DNA from: Sporomusa sp.
GTDB lineage: Bacteria; Bacillota_C; Negativicutes; Sporomusales; Sporomusaceae
Direction of reading: 5' to 3'
Assembly (NCBI GenBank): GCA_029256645.1
Contig: JAQSXM010000193.1
Coordinates: forward strand, 1 to 6,691
DNA length: 6,691 nt
Position 1 is the stretch's first letter; the number at the start of each line of letters is the position of its first letter. Shown in pieces: positions 1 through 6,009 of this stretch. The translations under genes and the position numbers were made by a program. Under the pieces are notes generated by a model. It worked only from the letters and a program-made list of their open reading frames with translations. It was not told the DNA's origin and did not search any database.

Positions 1-351
1 GTCATTCAGACATCGATGCGTTATACGGGAGTACCTTATGTGTTCGGTGGGACAAGCCCTAATGGTTTCGATTGTTCAGGTTTTACCCGTTATGTTTTTG
101 CCCAAAGCGGTATTAATTTACCGCGAATGGCTGACGAACAGTTTGAGATCGGACGAGCTGTATCGTATAGCCGGCTCCAGCCGGGTGATTTGGTGTTCTT
201 TACCACCTACGCTTCCGGAGCATCCCACAGTGGTATCTACCTTGGTGATGGCAAGTTTATAAGTGCTACGTCCAGCCGCGGGGTTGCTATTGACCGCATG
301 AACAGTAGCTATTGGGGTCCGCGCTATGTCGGCGCCCGCAGGGTGATGTAA
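1..351 (+). CDS. NlpC/P60 family peptidase, C-terminal part (5' truncated by window edge)
   Basis: The reading frame is open from base 1 to the TAA at 349-351 and gives 116 visible residues, so the start lies outside the window. It is the NlpC/P60 domain, a cysteine peptidase fold that cuts peptide cross-bridges of peptidoglycan (typically gamma-D-Glu-diamino acid bonds) outside the cell membrane. Counting from the first visible codon, the catalytic Cys is C25 in FDCSGF, preceded by the usual YVFGG. The motif LQPGDLVFF (about 59-67) follows, and the catalytic His is H76 in SHSGIYLGDG. The third catalytic position, usually His in a motif like FxHAS, reads FISATSS here, with Ser88. The protein ends soon after GPRYVGARRVM, as is normal for a domain at the C-terminus. 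N-terminal parts (signal peptide, SH3 or LysM repeats) cannot be seen. A terminator follows, so it is not co-transcribed with the ABC exporter downstream. Confidence 0.93.
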   Translation, partial: VIQTSMRYTGVPYVFGGTSPNGFDCSGFTRYVFAQSGINLPRMADEQFEIGRAVSYSRLQPGDLVFFTTYASGASHSGIYLGDGKFISATSSRGVAIDRMNSSYWGPRYVGARRVM

Positions 352-361
352 ACTGACAGCA

Positions 362-394
362 GGGAAGGCATTGTCGGCCTTCCCATTTTTATTT
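362..394 (+). terminator. Rho-independent terminator after the NlpC/P60 gene
   Basis: A perfect 8-bp stem (GGGAAGGC at 362-369 with GCCTTCCC at 377-384) closes a 7-nt loop and is followed by ATTTTTATTT. It starts 11 nt after the stop codon. Confidence 0.9.
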
Positions 395-546
395 GATCTG
401 AGATGTTTATACAACGCAATGTACCACCTGCGCTGCAAAATTCTTTACTGAGGATGCAGGATTTTTTTATAAATGCTTGTATTTTACTAATGTATTTGAC
501 ACAATAGAAGTGGCCAATTACGCATTACTTTAGTGGAGATATAGAT

Positions 547-2277
547 ATGTTTACTTTTTACTGGCGTAAGTTTATAATTCCCTACTGGCTACTGGCTCTA
601 ACGGCGGTAGTTTGTTTTGTTATCGCCAGTGCCGCCGGCTTAGCGGCGCCATTGGTAGTTAAACTGCTGATTGATGATGCTCTGTCAGGTGGCAATATCG
701 CATTTTTGCACTTTATTACTGCCGGGATTGTGCTATTATATCTTATTCGCGGTTTGTTTTCCTATTTTTACGGTTACGGTATGGCTAAGGCTGGTAACAA
801 AATGCTGGCCAGGCTGCGGCAGGATATGTTTAGTAAACTGCAGTCACTGGATTATGCCTATTTTATGAAGATGCCATCCGGAGAACTTATCTCATTATTT
901 ACCAATGATCTTTTATTCATTCAACAGGCCGTTACTGTAGGGATTCCTGACGTTATCGTTGAGTCGCTTAATCTTCTGGCAATCATGGCAATCATGATTT
1001 ACTTTGACTGGGAACTGGCGATGGTTACTTTTGCTACCTTACCATTTATTATTGTGGCGATCAGCTGCTTCAATCATAAGATTGGCCGCCTGGGGGCACT
1101 TGTTGAACATACCCTGGCAAAAGTGACATCGATTATCCAACAATCGGTCGTATCGGTTATGATTGTTCAAAGTTATGCCCGTGAAGATTATGAATATCAG
1201 AAATTCAGCGACAAGACCCAGCAGGCTGCCGGTGATTTGCTCAAAGCTCAACGCTTAAGCGCCATACTAGTGCCGCTAGTTGAGTTTCTTGCTGCTATTG
1301 GCTTGACGATTATCGTTTGGTATGGCGGACGGGAGGTTATTAACGGCGACCTTAGCATCGGTGGGATGTTTGCTTTTCTGGTTTATATTATCAATGTGCC
1401 AATGCCTGTGCGTAAAATCAGTCAGGCCCTGACCCAGCTTAAACTGGGCTTAGTTGCCTGGGAGCGAATCAGCAGGCTGCTTAACGAACAAATGCCGGTA
1501 GTGGCCGATGGCCAGCTTGAGTTATCCCAGGCTCAGGGGCAGGTAGAGTTTAGGGACGTTTCTTTTGCTTACCAGCAGGATCGGCAGGTACTTAACAATA
1601 TTAATGTAACTGCGCAGCCAGGCGAGGTACTTGCCATTGTGGGGCCGAGCGGTGCCGGGAAATCTTCGTTTGCCAATCTGCTATTGCGGTTTTATGACCC
1701 GGAGACGGGGGGCATCTTTTTAGATGGTATCAATATCAGAGAGCTTAAGATTAGCGCCCTGCGGCATCATATCGGCTTTATCCAACAAGAACCAATATTG
1801 TTCAATATGTCAATTCTGGAAAACATTCGCTATGGCCGCCCGACGGCTACGATGGGTCAGGTCGATCAGGCAGCCAGGCTGGCTAATGCCTATGACTTCA
1901 TTAAGGAGTTACCGCAGGGCTATGATACTATTGCCGGAGAACTGGGCGGCAACTTATCCGGCGGTCAAAGGCAGCGTATCGCAATCGCCCGGGCAATCAT
2001 TACCGAGCCGGCGATATTGCTCCTCGATGAACCGACTGCCGCGCTTGATTCGCACACGGAAAAACTGGTCATGGCGGCGATCAGGCAGGCCGGACGGGGA
2101 CGAACAACCTTTATTATTACCCATCGTATGTCTACGATCATGGCATCTGACCGCGTGGTCTATTTAACCGGTGGCAAGGTGGTTGAAACAGGTACCCATC
2201 AGGAGCTTATCGCCCAGGGCGGTTCATATGCCAGGGCATTCGAACTTAGTGATCTTAAGATACGTATAAACGAGTAA
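547..2277 (+). CDS. ABC exporter, fused membrane and ATPase domains (MsbA/multidrug type)
   Basis: This is a 576-residue half-transporter that would work as a homodimer in the cytoplasmic membrane, moving lipids, drugs or other hydrophobic substrates outward at the cost of ATP. The N-terminal half has six hydrophobic segments, roughly 11-36, 52-76, 128-154, 157-175, 239-260 and 270-288. The ATPase domain (about 330-576) is complete: Walker A GPSGAGKSS 366-374, Q-loop Gln414, signature LSGGQ 470-474, Walker B ILLLDE 490-495 and H-loop His526. Length matches the MsbA family (about 580). The ATG at 547 follows GGAGAT at 535-540 with a 6-nt gap. The gene stands alone between two terminators and has no partner half-transporter nearby. 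The substrate cannot be told from sequence: an MsbA-like lipid exporter and a multidrug exporter are both possible. No single promoter stands out in 395-546. TTGACA at 496-501 lacks a good -10, and TTGTAT (477-482) with CACAAT (500-505) at 17 bp is a weak alternative. Confidence 0.95.
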   Translation: MFTFYWRKFIIPYWLLALTAVVCFVIASAAGLAAPLVVKLLIDDALSGGNIAFLHFITAGIVLLYLIRGLFSYFYGYGMAKAGNKMLARLRQDMFSKLQSLDYAYFMKMPSGELISLFTNDLLFIQQAVTVGIPDVIVESLNLLAIMAIMIYFDWELAMVTFATLPFIIVAISCFNHKIGRLGALVEHTLAKVTSIIQQSVVSVMIVQSYAREDYEYQKFSDKTQQAAGDLLKAQRLSAILVPLVEFLAAIGLTIIVWYGGREVINGDLSIGGMFAFLVYIINVPMPVRKISQALTQLKLGLVAWERISRLLNEQMPVVADGQLELSQAQGQVEFRDVSFAYQQDRQVLNNINVTAQPGEVLAIVGPSGAGKSSFANLLLRFYDPETGGIFLDGINIRELKISALRHHIGFIQQEPILFNMSILENIRYGRPTATMGQVDQAARLANAYDFIKELPQGYDTIAGELGGNLSGGQRQRIAIARAIITEPAILLLDEPTAALDSHTEKLVMAAIRQAGRGRTTFIITHRMSTIMASDRVVYLTGGKVVETGTHQELIAQGGSYARAFELSDLKIRINE

Positions 2278-2293
2278 AATAATGGAAATAATC

Positions 2294-2328
2294 TATGGCG
2301 GCAGCTAGATTTGCCGCCGTATTCTTTT
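2294..2328 (+). terminator. Rho-independent terminator after the ABC exporter
   Basis: The stem GGCGGCA (2297-2303) pairs with TGCCGCC (2312-2318) around an 8-nt loop. It extends by three further pairs, one of them G-U, to 2294/2321. TTCTTTT follows. It begins 17 nt after the exporter stop codon. Confidence 0.85.
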
Positions 2329-2367
2329 ATGCTAATAAGAATAATCTTAGTAAGCTTTAGGCTCGAG

Positions 2368-2396
2368 TTGACAGGTGTAGGCCAGCCTGATAACAT
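2368..2396 (+). promoter_or_regulatory. Sigma-A type promoter of the metal-uptake operon
   Basis: A perfect -35 TTGACA (2368-2373), a 17-bp spacer and -10 TAACAT (2391-2396, 4 of 6 consensus) are present. A TG one base ahead of the -10 (2388-2389) makes an extended -10. Predicted start is near 2403, leaving a leader of about 94 nt before the regulator's ATG. It lies between the exporter terminator and the Fur-family gene, the right place to drive the regulator and both transporter genes. Confidence 0.65.
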
Positions 2397-2400
2397 TTAC

Positions 2401-2416
2401 ATAGGAATATTCTTAT
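2401..2416. promoter_or_regulatory. Palindrome at the predicted start point, candidate operator
   Basis: ATAGGAATATTCTTAT is a 16-bp dyad with 7 of 8 base pairs matched and a perfect GAATATTC core. It begins five bases after the predicted -10 and covers the expected transcription start, where a bound repressor would block initiation. The neighbouring Fur-family regulator is the obvious candidate for autoregulation. The sequence is not a textbook Fur, PerR or Zur box (those have an odd-numbered centre), so the assignment is inference. Confidence 0.35.
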
Positions 2417-2496
2417 TAAAACAGGAATTGCCTGGACCCACTTGGTGTACTTGCCTATAACCGGCTCTCGGACAATATAATTAAAGGAGAGCAAAT

Positions 2497-2940
2497 ATGA
2501 CTCTTACTAGTGCAATAAACGCTGTGGCTGTAGTCAGCCAACTGAAAGACAAAGGTTACCGGATAACGGCGCAACGTCAGGCAATGGTTGAGATGCTGAT
2601 AGAAGCAGATAAACCTTTGTCAGCCTCTGAGATTTGGGAAAAGCTGAAAATGCGGTATCGAGGGATAAGTTTGGATACTGTCTATCGTAATCTACATATA
2701 TTAGTTGATTTAGGGGCCCTTATCCCGATAAACGCGATGGGTAAAGACAGTGTGCGCTATGAGTTGGTGTATACAAGCCATCATCACCATATTGTATGTG
2801 TCAAGTGCGGCAAGTCCCAGTGTATTGACTATTGTCCGATCGAGCCGCAGCTTATTATTATGTTAAAAAATCACGGTTATGAATTAGTACGTCATAACCT
2901 GGAATTATTTGGAGTGTGCCACCAGTGCAGCGCATCCTAA
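2497..2940 (+). CDS. Fur-family metalloregulator, probably zinc-sensing (Zur-like)
   Basis: This 147-residue protein is normal Fur-family length: a winged-helix DNA-binding domain (about 10-90) with the family motifs RITAQR (22-27) and LDTVYRNL (59-66), then a dimerisation domain. Two CxxC pairs, C101/C104 and C141/C144, should hold the structural zinc. Glu89, the run His95-98, Glu116 and His133 match the spacing of metal ligands in E. coli Fur (E81, H87-H90, E108, H125). The His that precedes the SA motif in Fur and PerR (Fur H33) is Pro40 here, which argues against a classic Fur or PerR. Extra Cys109 and Cys113 lie just after the first CxxC. Zinc is inferred mainly from the ZnuC/ZnuB-like genes directly downstream; manganese or iron sensing is not excluded. 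The ATG at 2497 follows AAGGAGAG (2484-2491). It is first in a three-gene operon and probably represses it when metal is plentiful. Confidence 0.9.
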   Translation: MTLTSAINAVAVVSQLKDKGYRITAQRQAMVEMLIEADKPLSASEIWEKLKMRYRGISLDTVYRNLHILVDLGALIPINAMGKDSVRYELVYTSHHHHIVCVKCGKSQCIDYCPIEPQLIIMLKNHGYELVRHNLELFGVCHQCSAS

Positions 2941-2950
2941 GGAGGCTATT

Positions 2951-3682
2951 ATGACTGGAATTAAGTTAAATAATATTACCTATGGTTATAACAACACCGA
3001 AATGGTCCTAAACAATATATCTTTTACTGTACAGCAAGGCGAATTTGTCGTTGCGGTAGGGCCAAACGGAGCCGGTAAAAGCACTTTGTTGAAGATTATT
3101 GCCGGCCTGATTGAGCCGGTTGCCGGTCAGGTTCTGATCGATAATAACAGCATACGCGCTGCGGCGCAGCAGGGTATTATCGCCTATGTACCACAGCATT
3201 ATGCCCAGAATACAGCAGCATTCCCGGCGACTGTCGAGGAAATTGTCACGCTTGGGCTTGCCGGTACCAGGGAAAAGCTAACAGCCAAAGGGGCTAAACA
3301 TATTGTTGACCATATGCTGGAAATGGTTGGTGCAGAACAGCTAAAGGGTCGCCGGATTGGCGAACTGTCGGGAGGACAGCAGCAGCGGGTGATGGTAGCC
3401 CGGGCATTGGCCGGTAATCCGCAGTTGTTATTGCTGGATGAACCCACCAGTGGTATTGATTATGCCGCAAGTGCCAGGATTTATGAGCTGCTGGGCCAGC
3501 TTAACAGTACATTGGGAATTACTATTATCATGGTGTCGCATGATATCGAAAATGGCACCCGTTTTGCCGCAAAAGTGGCTTGCATCAACCGGCATCTGTG
3601 TTTCTTTGGTGATAGCGAAGAGTTTCGTTCCAGCCATGCCAGCATGCAGCATTTATGGTATTATTCCGGATTTACCGGCTAG
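2951..3682 (+). CDS. znuC: Zinc/manganese ABC importer ATPase (ZnuC-like)
   Basis: This 243-residue cytoplasmic ATPase powers metal import through the permease encoded next to it. All nucleotide-binding motifs are present: Walker A GPNGAGKST 37-45, Q-loop Gln82 in YVPQ, signature LSGGQ 139-143, Walker B LLLLDE 159-164, D-loop SGID 167-170 and H-loop His197. The start is ATG 2951. It sits 5 nt after a perfect TAAGGAGG that overlaps the upstream stop codon; an in-frame ATG at 2909 lies inside the regulator gene and has no such site. Only 10 nt separate it from the Fur-family gene, so the two are translationally close and surely co-transcribed. The overall pattern (LNNISFTVQQGEF at the start, ATVEEIVTLGL around 93-103) is that of the ABC-3-linked Zn/Mn/Fe importers. 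Zinc is preferred because of the regulator; the exact metal cannot be read from the sequence. Confidence 0.9.
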   Translation: MTGIKLNNITYGYNNTEMVLNNISFTVQQGEFVVAVGPNGAGKSTLLKIIAGLIEPVAGQVLIDNNSIRAAAQQGIIAYVPQHYAQNTAAFPATVEEIVTLGLAGTREKLTAKGAKHIVDHMLEMVGAEQLKGRRIGELSGGQQQRVMVARALAGNPQLLLLDEPTSGIDYAASARIYELLGQLNSTLGITIIMVSHDIENGTRFAAKVACINRHLCFFGDSEEFRSSHASMQHLWYYSGFTG

Positions 3683-3693
3683 GAGGGCATACT

Positions 3694-4539
3694 ATGCCAT
3701 TAGTGGAAATGTTTCAATATGATTTTATGCAGCGGGCCTTTTTGGCGGGGATTATTACTGCCGTTATCTGCCCGATATTAGGTATGTTTGTTGTGGTTCG
3801 CCGACAGTCGATGATCGGAGACGGACTGGGACACATTGCTTTTGCCGGGGTGACCGGCGGCTATCTTGCCGGGATTTATCCGGCGGCCGGAGCCTTCGTT
3901 TTGACGATTGCCGGTGCGGCAGGCATTGAATTGGTACGGCGCCGGCGAACCCAGATGGCCGACACGGCTTTGGCTGTTTTTTTCTATGCGGGAATCGCCT
4001 TAGCTATTATCTTCAGCACCATTACCCGGATGCCCAGTGCCGGTTTACTCGGTTTTCTCTTTGGCAGCATTTTAACAGTTTCCTGGCAGGATGTGGTGGT
4101 GATTGCCGGCTGCGGCCTGACTGTTATCGCGTTTGTTTTCAGTAATTTTACCAGACTTATGCTGGTGTCCTTTGACGAAGACGTGGCTAAGGTTGCGGGT
4201 ATCCGCACTGCTGCTGTCAATATGTCATTAAGTATAGTTACGGCCATAACCGTTGTCACCGGCATGATGGTGGTTGGTATTCTCATGGTAAGTGCCTTGA
4301 TGATTGTACCAGTGGCAGCTGCGGAGCAAATGGGAAAAGGTTTTAAAGCTACGATGGCCTGGGCGGTAGGATTGGCAACATTAGCCGTAATCAGCGGCCT
4401 GTCAGCGGCTTTTTATTTAGACATTGCCCCAGGTGGCTCAATCATTATGACCACAATTATATTTTATATACTTATTGCCGTTACCCGCCAGCTTCGTTAT
4501 ACCTGGCGTTCTGCCAACCGGACACAAACGTACCCTTAA
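3694..4539 (+). CDS. znuB: Zinc/manganese ABC importer permease (ZnuB-like, ABC-3 family)
   Basis: This 281-residue, very hydrophobic protein has about eight predicted membrane spans and belongs to the ABC-3 permease family that carries Zn, Mn or Fe ions across the cytoplasmic membrane. Family marks are VVVRRQSMIGDGLGHIAFAG (about 33-52), equivalent to the conserved 'D..sHa.laGva' segment, and the late helix with ALMIVPVAAA (201-210). The start is ATG 3694, 6 nt after GGAGGG. An in-frame ATG at 3655 falls inside the ATPase gene and lacks a ribosome binding site. The gap to znuC is 11 nt. The C-terminus ends in a short basic tail (RQLRYTWRSANR). No terminator is visible in the 70 nt after the stop, so some read-through into the HD-domain gene is likely. 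No gene for the cognate substrate-binding lipoprotein (ZnuA) lies in this operon. Confidence 0.9.
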   Translation: MPLVEMFQYDFMQRAFLAGIITAVICPILGMFVVVRRQSMIGDGLGHIAFAGVTGGYLAGIYPAAGAFVLTIAGAAGIELVRRRRTQMADTALAVFFYAGIALAIIFSTITRMPSAGLLGFLFGSILTVSWQDVVVIAGCGLTVIAFVFSNFTRLMLVSFDEDVAKVAGIRTAAVNMSLSIVTAITVVTGMMVVGILMVSALMIVPVAAAEQMGKGFKATMAWAVGLATLAVISGLSAAFYLDIAPGGSIIMTTIIFYILIAVTRQLRYTWRSANRTQTYP

Positions 4540-4541
4540 CC

Positions 4542-4571
4542 TTGTCTTAAGCAGGATAAATTTGGTATAAT
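4542..4571 (+). promoter_or_regulatory. Sigma-A type promoter of the HD-domain gene
   Basis: TTGTCT (4542-4547), an 18-bp spacer and a perfect TATAAT (4566-4571) lie just after the znuB stop. Predicted start is near 4578, leaving a 30-nt leader that keeps the AAGGAGG ribosome binding site. This suggests the HD gene is not dependent on the metal-controlled operon. Confidence 0.6.
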
Positions 4572-4609
4572 TAGGGTAGATTTACTATACATAACAAGGA
4601 GGCTCTATT

Positions 4610-5179
4610 GTGAATTATAGCAGACAACAAGCCTGGGGGCTTTTACGTCAGCATGTGCAAAGCGAGGTGCTGTTAAAGCACTGCCTGGCGGTTGAAATTG
4701 CCATGCGGGCCTATGCCGCCAAATTTGGCGAAAATGTTGAATACTGGGGTGCCGTGGGGTTGCTCCATGATGTTGACTTTGAAAAATATCCGCATGATCA
4801 TCCCCATCATGCAAGAGAGATCCTGAGTGCTGCCGGGTATGACAGTCAGTTTGCCACAGATGTCGAAAGCCATGCCCGGGAGTGGGAACAGGAACGTACT
4901 CTGCTGCAAAAAACACTGCTGGCTGTTGATGAGTTGACCGGTTTTATTATCGCCTGTGCTTTGGTGCGTCCTGATAAAAACCTGGACAACCTGGAAGTCA
5001 AATCGGTAATGAAGAAGATGAAAGATAAGGCGTTTGCCCGCGCTGTTAATCGCGAAACCATAATCACCAGTGCTGAGGCTATGAATGTTGAGATAAAAGA
5101 ACACGTTGATTTCCTTACTAAAGCATTGGCTCAGGCGGTAAAAATGCCTGAATATCAGGAATTGCCGCTAGTAGGTTAA
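4610..5179 (+). CDS. HD-domain metal-dependent phosphohydrolase (HDIG type), substrate unknown
   Basis: This 189-residue cytoplasmic protein has an HD phosphohydrolase fold. Metal-binding and catalytic residues visible are His24 (LKHCLAVE), the HD pair His53-Asp54 (GLLHDVDFEKYP), His88 (VESHARE) and Asp107 (AVDELTGFI). A His-rich stretch at 62-67 (HDHPHH) lies between them. The second half has the segments ALVRP (117-121), VKSVMKKMKDKAFARAVNRE and so on, typical of a small single-domain family common in clostridial genomes whose substrate (nucleotide or phosphoester) is not known. The start is GTG 4610, chosen because AAGGAGG lies 7 nt upstream and no better codon exists in frame. It has its own promoter and is followed 72 nt later by yyaC with no terminator between, so HD and yyaC are probably co-transcribed at least in part. 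A link to sporulation is only suggested by that neighbourhood. Confidence 0.88.
   Translation: MNYSRQQAWGLLRQHVQSEVLLKHCLAVEIAMRAYAAKFGENVEYWGAVGLLHDVDFEKYPHDHPHHAREILSAAGYDSQFATDVESHAREWEQERTLLQKTLLAVDELTGFIIACALVRPDKNLDNLEVKSVMKKMKDKAFARAVNRETIITSAEAMNVEIKEHVDFLTKALAQAVKMPEYQELPLVG
5137..5146 (+). promoter_or_regulatory. Possible sigma-F -10 element for yyaC, inside the HD gene
   Basis: GGTAAAAATG fits the B. subtilis sigma-F -10 pattern (GGNRANAMTW) at all specified positions but the last. It lies about 105 nt before the yyaC start, and yyaC is known to be sigma-F dependent in B. subtilis. No good -35 (GYWTA) is found 15-16 bp upstream, and the motif is within codons for the end of the HD protein, so this may be chance. 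Confidence 0.2.
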
Positions 5180-5251
5180 ACCCTGGAATTAAACATAAAT
5201 CGGATTGGAGGTGCATAAAGATTAATGAGGACAGCTAAGAGGAGAGAGATA

Positions 5252-5845
5252 ATGGCAAAAAATGTTCTGAATAAGCTTACCGTTAATCTTTATGACACCG
5301 ATACCCGCGGAAAACTGTATGATCATCTGATGATGCTCTTAAAATGCCAGGAAGGGCTTAATTTAAGGCCACTTGTGGTGTTATGCATCGGGTCTGACCG
5401 CTATACAGGCGATGCGCTGGGGCCGCTTATAGGCACTCATCTTGAAGAACATACTGAATGCAGTGTTTATGGCACACTTGATCACCCGGTTCATGCCGGC
5501 AACTTTGTTGAGACTTTAAACATTATCAATCATCGCTACCACCACCCGCTGATTATTGCAATTGATGCCTGTTTGGGAAAATCACATGAGATTGGCAATA
5601 TTGAGATCTGGCAGGGGGGATTGGCCGCAGGCATTGCAGTTGGCAACAGGCTGCCAACTGTTGGTGATATCTCGGTGATTGGGGTCGTGAATGCGCAAAG
5701 CCAGATCGGCTATCTTGACCTGCAGAGTACACCCCTGTCCAAAGTTATGAAATTGAGCAAAGCGATCAGTGAGGCGCTTGTTGATTGTGTCAACACGGTA
5801 ATTGTTGAGGCTATGCCGGCCTGCACTCAGTCTGCTGCCAAATAA
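5252..5845 (+). CDS. yyaC: Sporulation protein YyaC (Gpr-like spore protease family)
   Basis: This 197-residue protein matches the YyaC family, relatives of the germination protease Gpr and of hydrogenase-maturation-type proteases, made during sporulation. Distinctive segments, numbered from the ATG at 5252, are the block VVLCIGSDRYTGDALGPLIG (about 42-61), TLDHPVHAGNF (about 75-85) and AIDACLG (about 104-110). The Asp residues at D49, D54 and D105 resemble the acidic site of these proteases; whether YyaC cleaves anything is not known. The start is ATG 5252, 5 nt after AGGAGAG. An in-frame ATG at 5225 would add nine residues and has GGAGGTG 11 nt upstream, so it is a less likely alternative. 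The gene follows the HD gene by 72 nt and ends in a strong terminator. Length is similar to B. subtilis YyaC (about 205). Its nearness to sigK fits a sporulation role. Confidence 0.9.
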   Translation: MAKNVLNKLTVNLYDTDTRGKLYDHLMMLLKCQEGLNLRPLVVLCIGSDRYTGDALGPLIGTHLEEHTECSVYGTLDHPVHAGNFVETLNIINHRYHHPLIIAIDACLGKSHEIGNIEIWQGGLAAGIAVGNRLPTVGDISVIGVVNAQSQIGYLDLQSTPLSKVMKLSKAISEALVDCVNTVIVEAMPACTQSAAK

Positions 5846-5854
5846 ACAAAATAT

Positions 5855-5900
5855 AAAAAAGCGGGCTTGCCCACTCTTAAGAGTGCAAGTCCGCTTTTTT
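5855..5900. terminator. Bidirectional rho-independent terminator between yyaC and the small minus-strand ORF
   Basis: The arms AAAAAAGCGGGCTTGC (5855-5870) and GCAAGTCCGCTTTTTT (5885-5900) pair with one G-U. A 2-nt CC bulge follows, then seven more base pairs ending in the self-complementary ACTCTTAAGAGT core. There are six Ts on the right for plus-strand transcripts and six As on the left, which read as Ts for minus-strand transcripts. It therefore ends both yyaC and the convergent 30-aa ORF, whose stop lies 7 nt away. Confidence 0.92.
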
Positions 5901-5907
5901 CATTATT

Positions 5908-6000
5908 TCAGTCCTCAGGGAACAATCTGTTCCACAGCATATACAGTATGATCAATGTCCCGGCAAAGAACAGGCCAATATCGGCAATGTAACGTTCCAT
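5908..6000 (-). CDS. Small single-span membrane protein, 30 aa, hypothetical
   Basis: On the minus strand, ATG (complement of 5998-6000) to TGA (complement of 5908-5910) encodes 30 residues. The N-terminus MERYIAD is followed by a hydrophobic stretch of about 16 residues (GLFFAGTLIILYMLW, residues 9-23) and the charged tail NRLFPED, which is the layout of a one-helix membrane protein. I do not recognise the family. Support for a real gene is positional. A TATAAT promoter lies upstream on the same strand, GGGAG is found 11 nt before the ATG (a little far), and a strong terminator begins 7 nt after the stop. It is convergent with yyaC and divergent from sigK. A sporulation membrane peptide, a regulator of a membrane enzyme or a type I toxin-like peptide are all possible; none is shown. 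The region could also make only a short RNA. Confidence 0.55.
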   Translation of the reverse strand: MERYIADIGLFFAGTLIILYMLWNRLFPED

Positions 6001-6009
6001 AAAAAACCA

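Noticed and set aside
118..438. 106-codon open frame on the minus strand across the NlpC/P60 gene end
   Set aside because: It overlaps a clear peptidase domain and its terminator and shows no recognisable protein features; it is a shadow frame.
496..524. TTGACA as the -35 of the exporter promoter
   Set aside because: At 16-18 bp spacing the -10 candidates (such as TACGCA) match poorly. An alternative pair, TTGTAT and CACAAT, is equally uncertain, so no promoter was called.
2336..2349. TAAGA-ATAA-TCTTA dyad upstream of the metal operon promoter
   Set aside because: The arms are only 5 bp in an AT-rich stretch, and it lies well upstream of the -35; it could easily be chance.
2451..2481. Second promoter for the Fur-family gene: TTGCCT and a perfect TATAAT at 2476-2481
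   Set aside because: The spacer would be 19 bp and the start would fall near 2488, inside the Shine-Dalgarno sequence, leaving a leader too short to be translated properly. The TATAAT is more likely AT-rich leader.
4673..5104. 143-codon open frame on the minus strand within the HD-domain gene
   Set aside because: The plus-strand frame has the full set of HD metal ligands and a ribosome binding site; the opposite frame has neither a domain nor a start signal.
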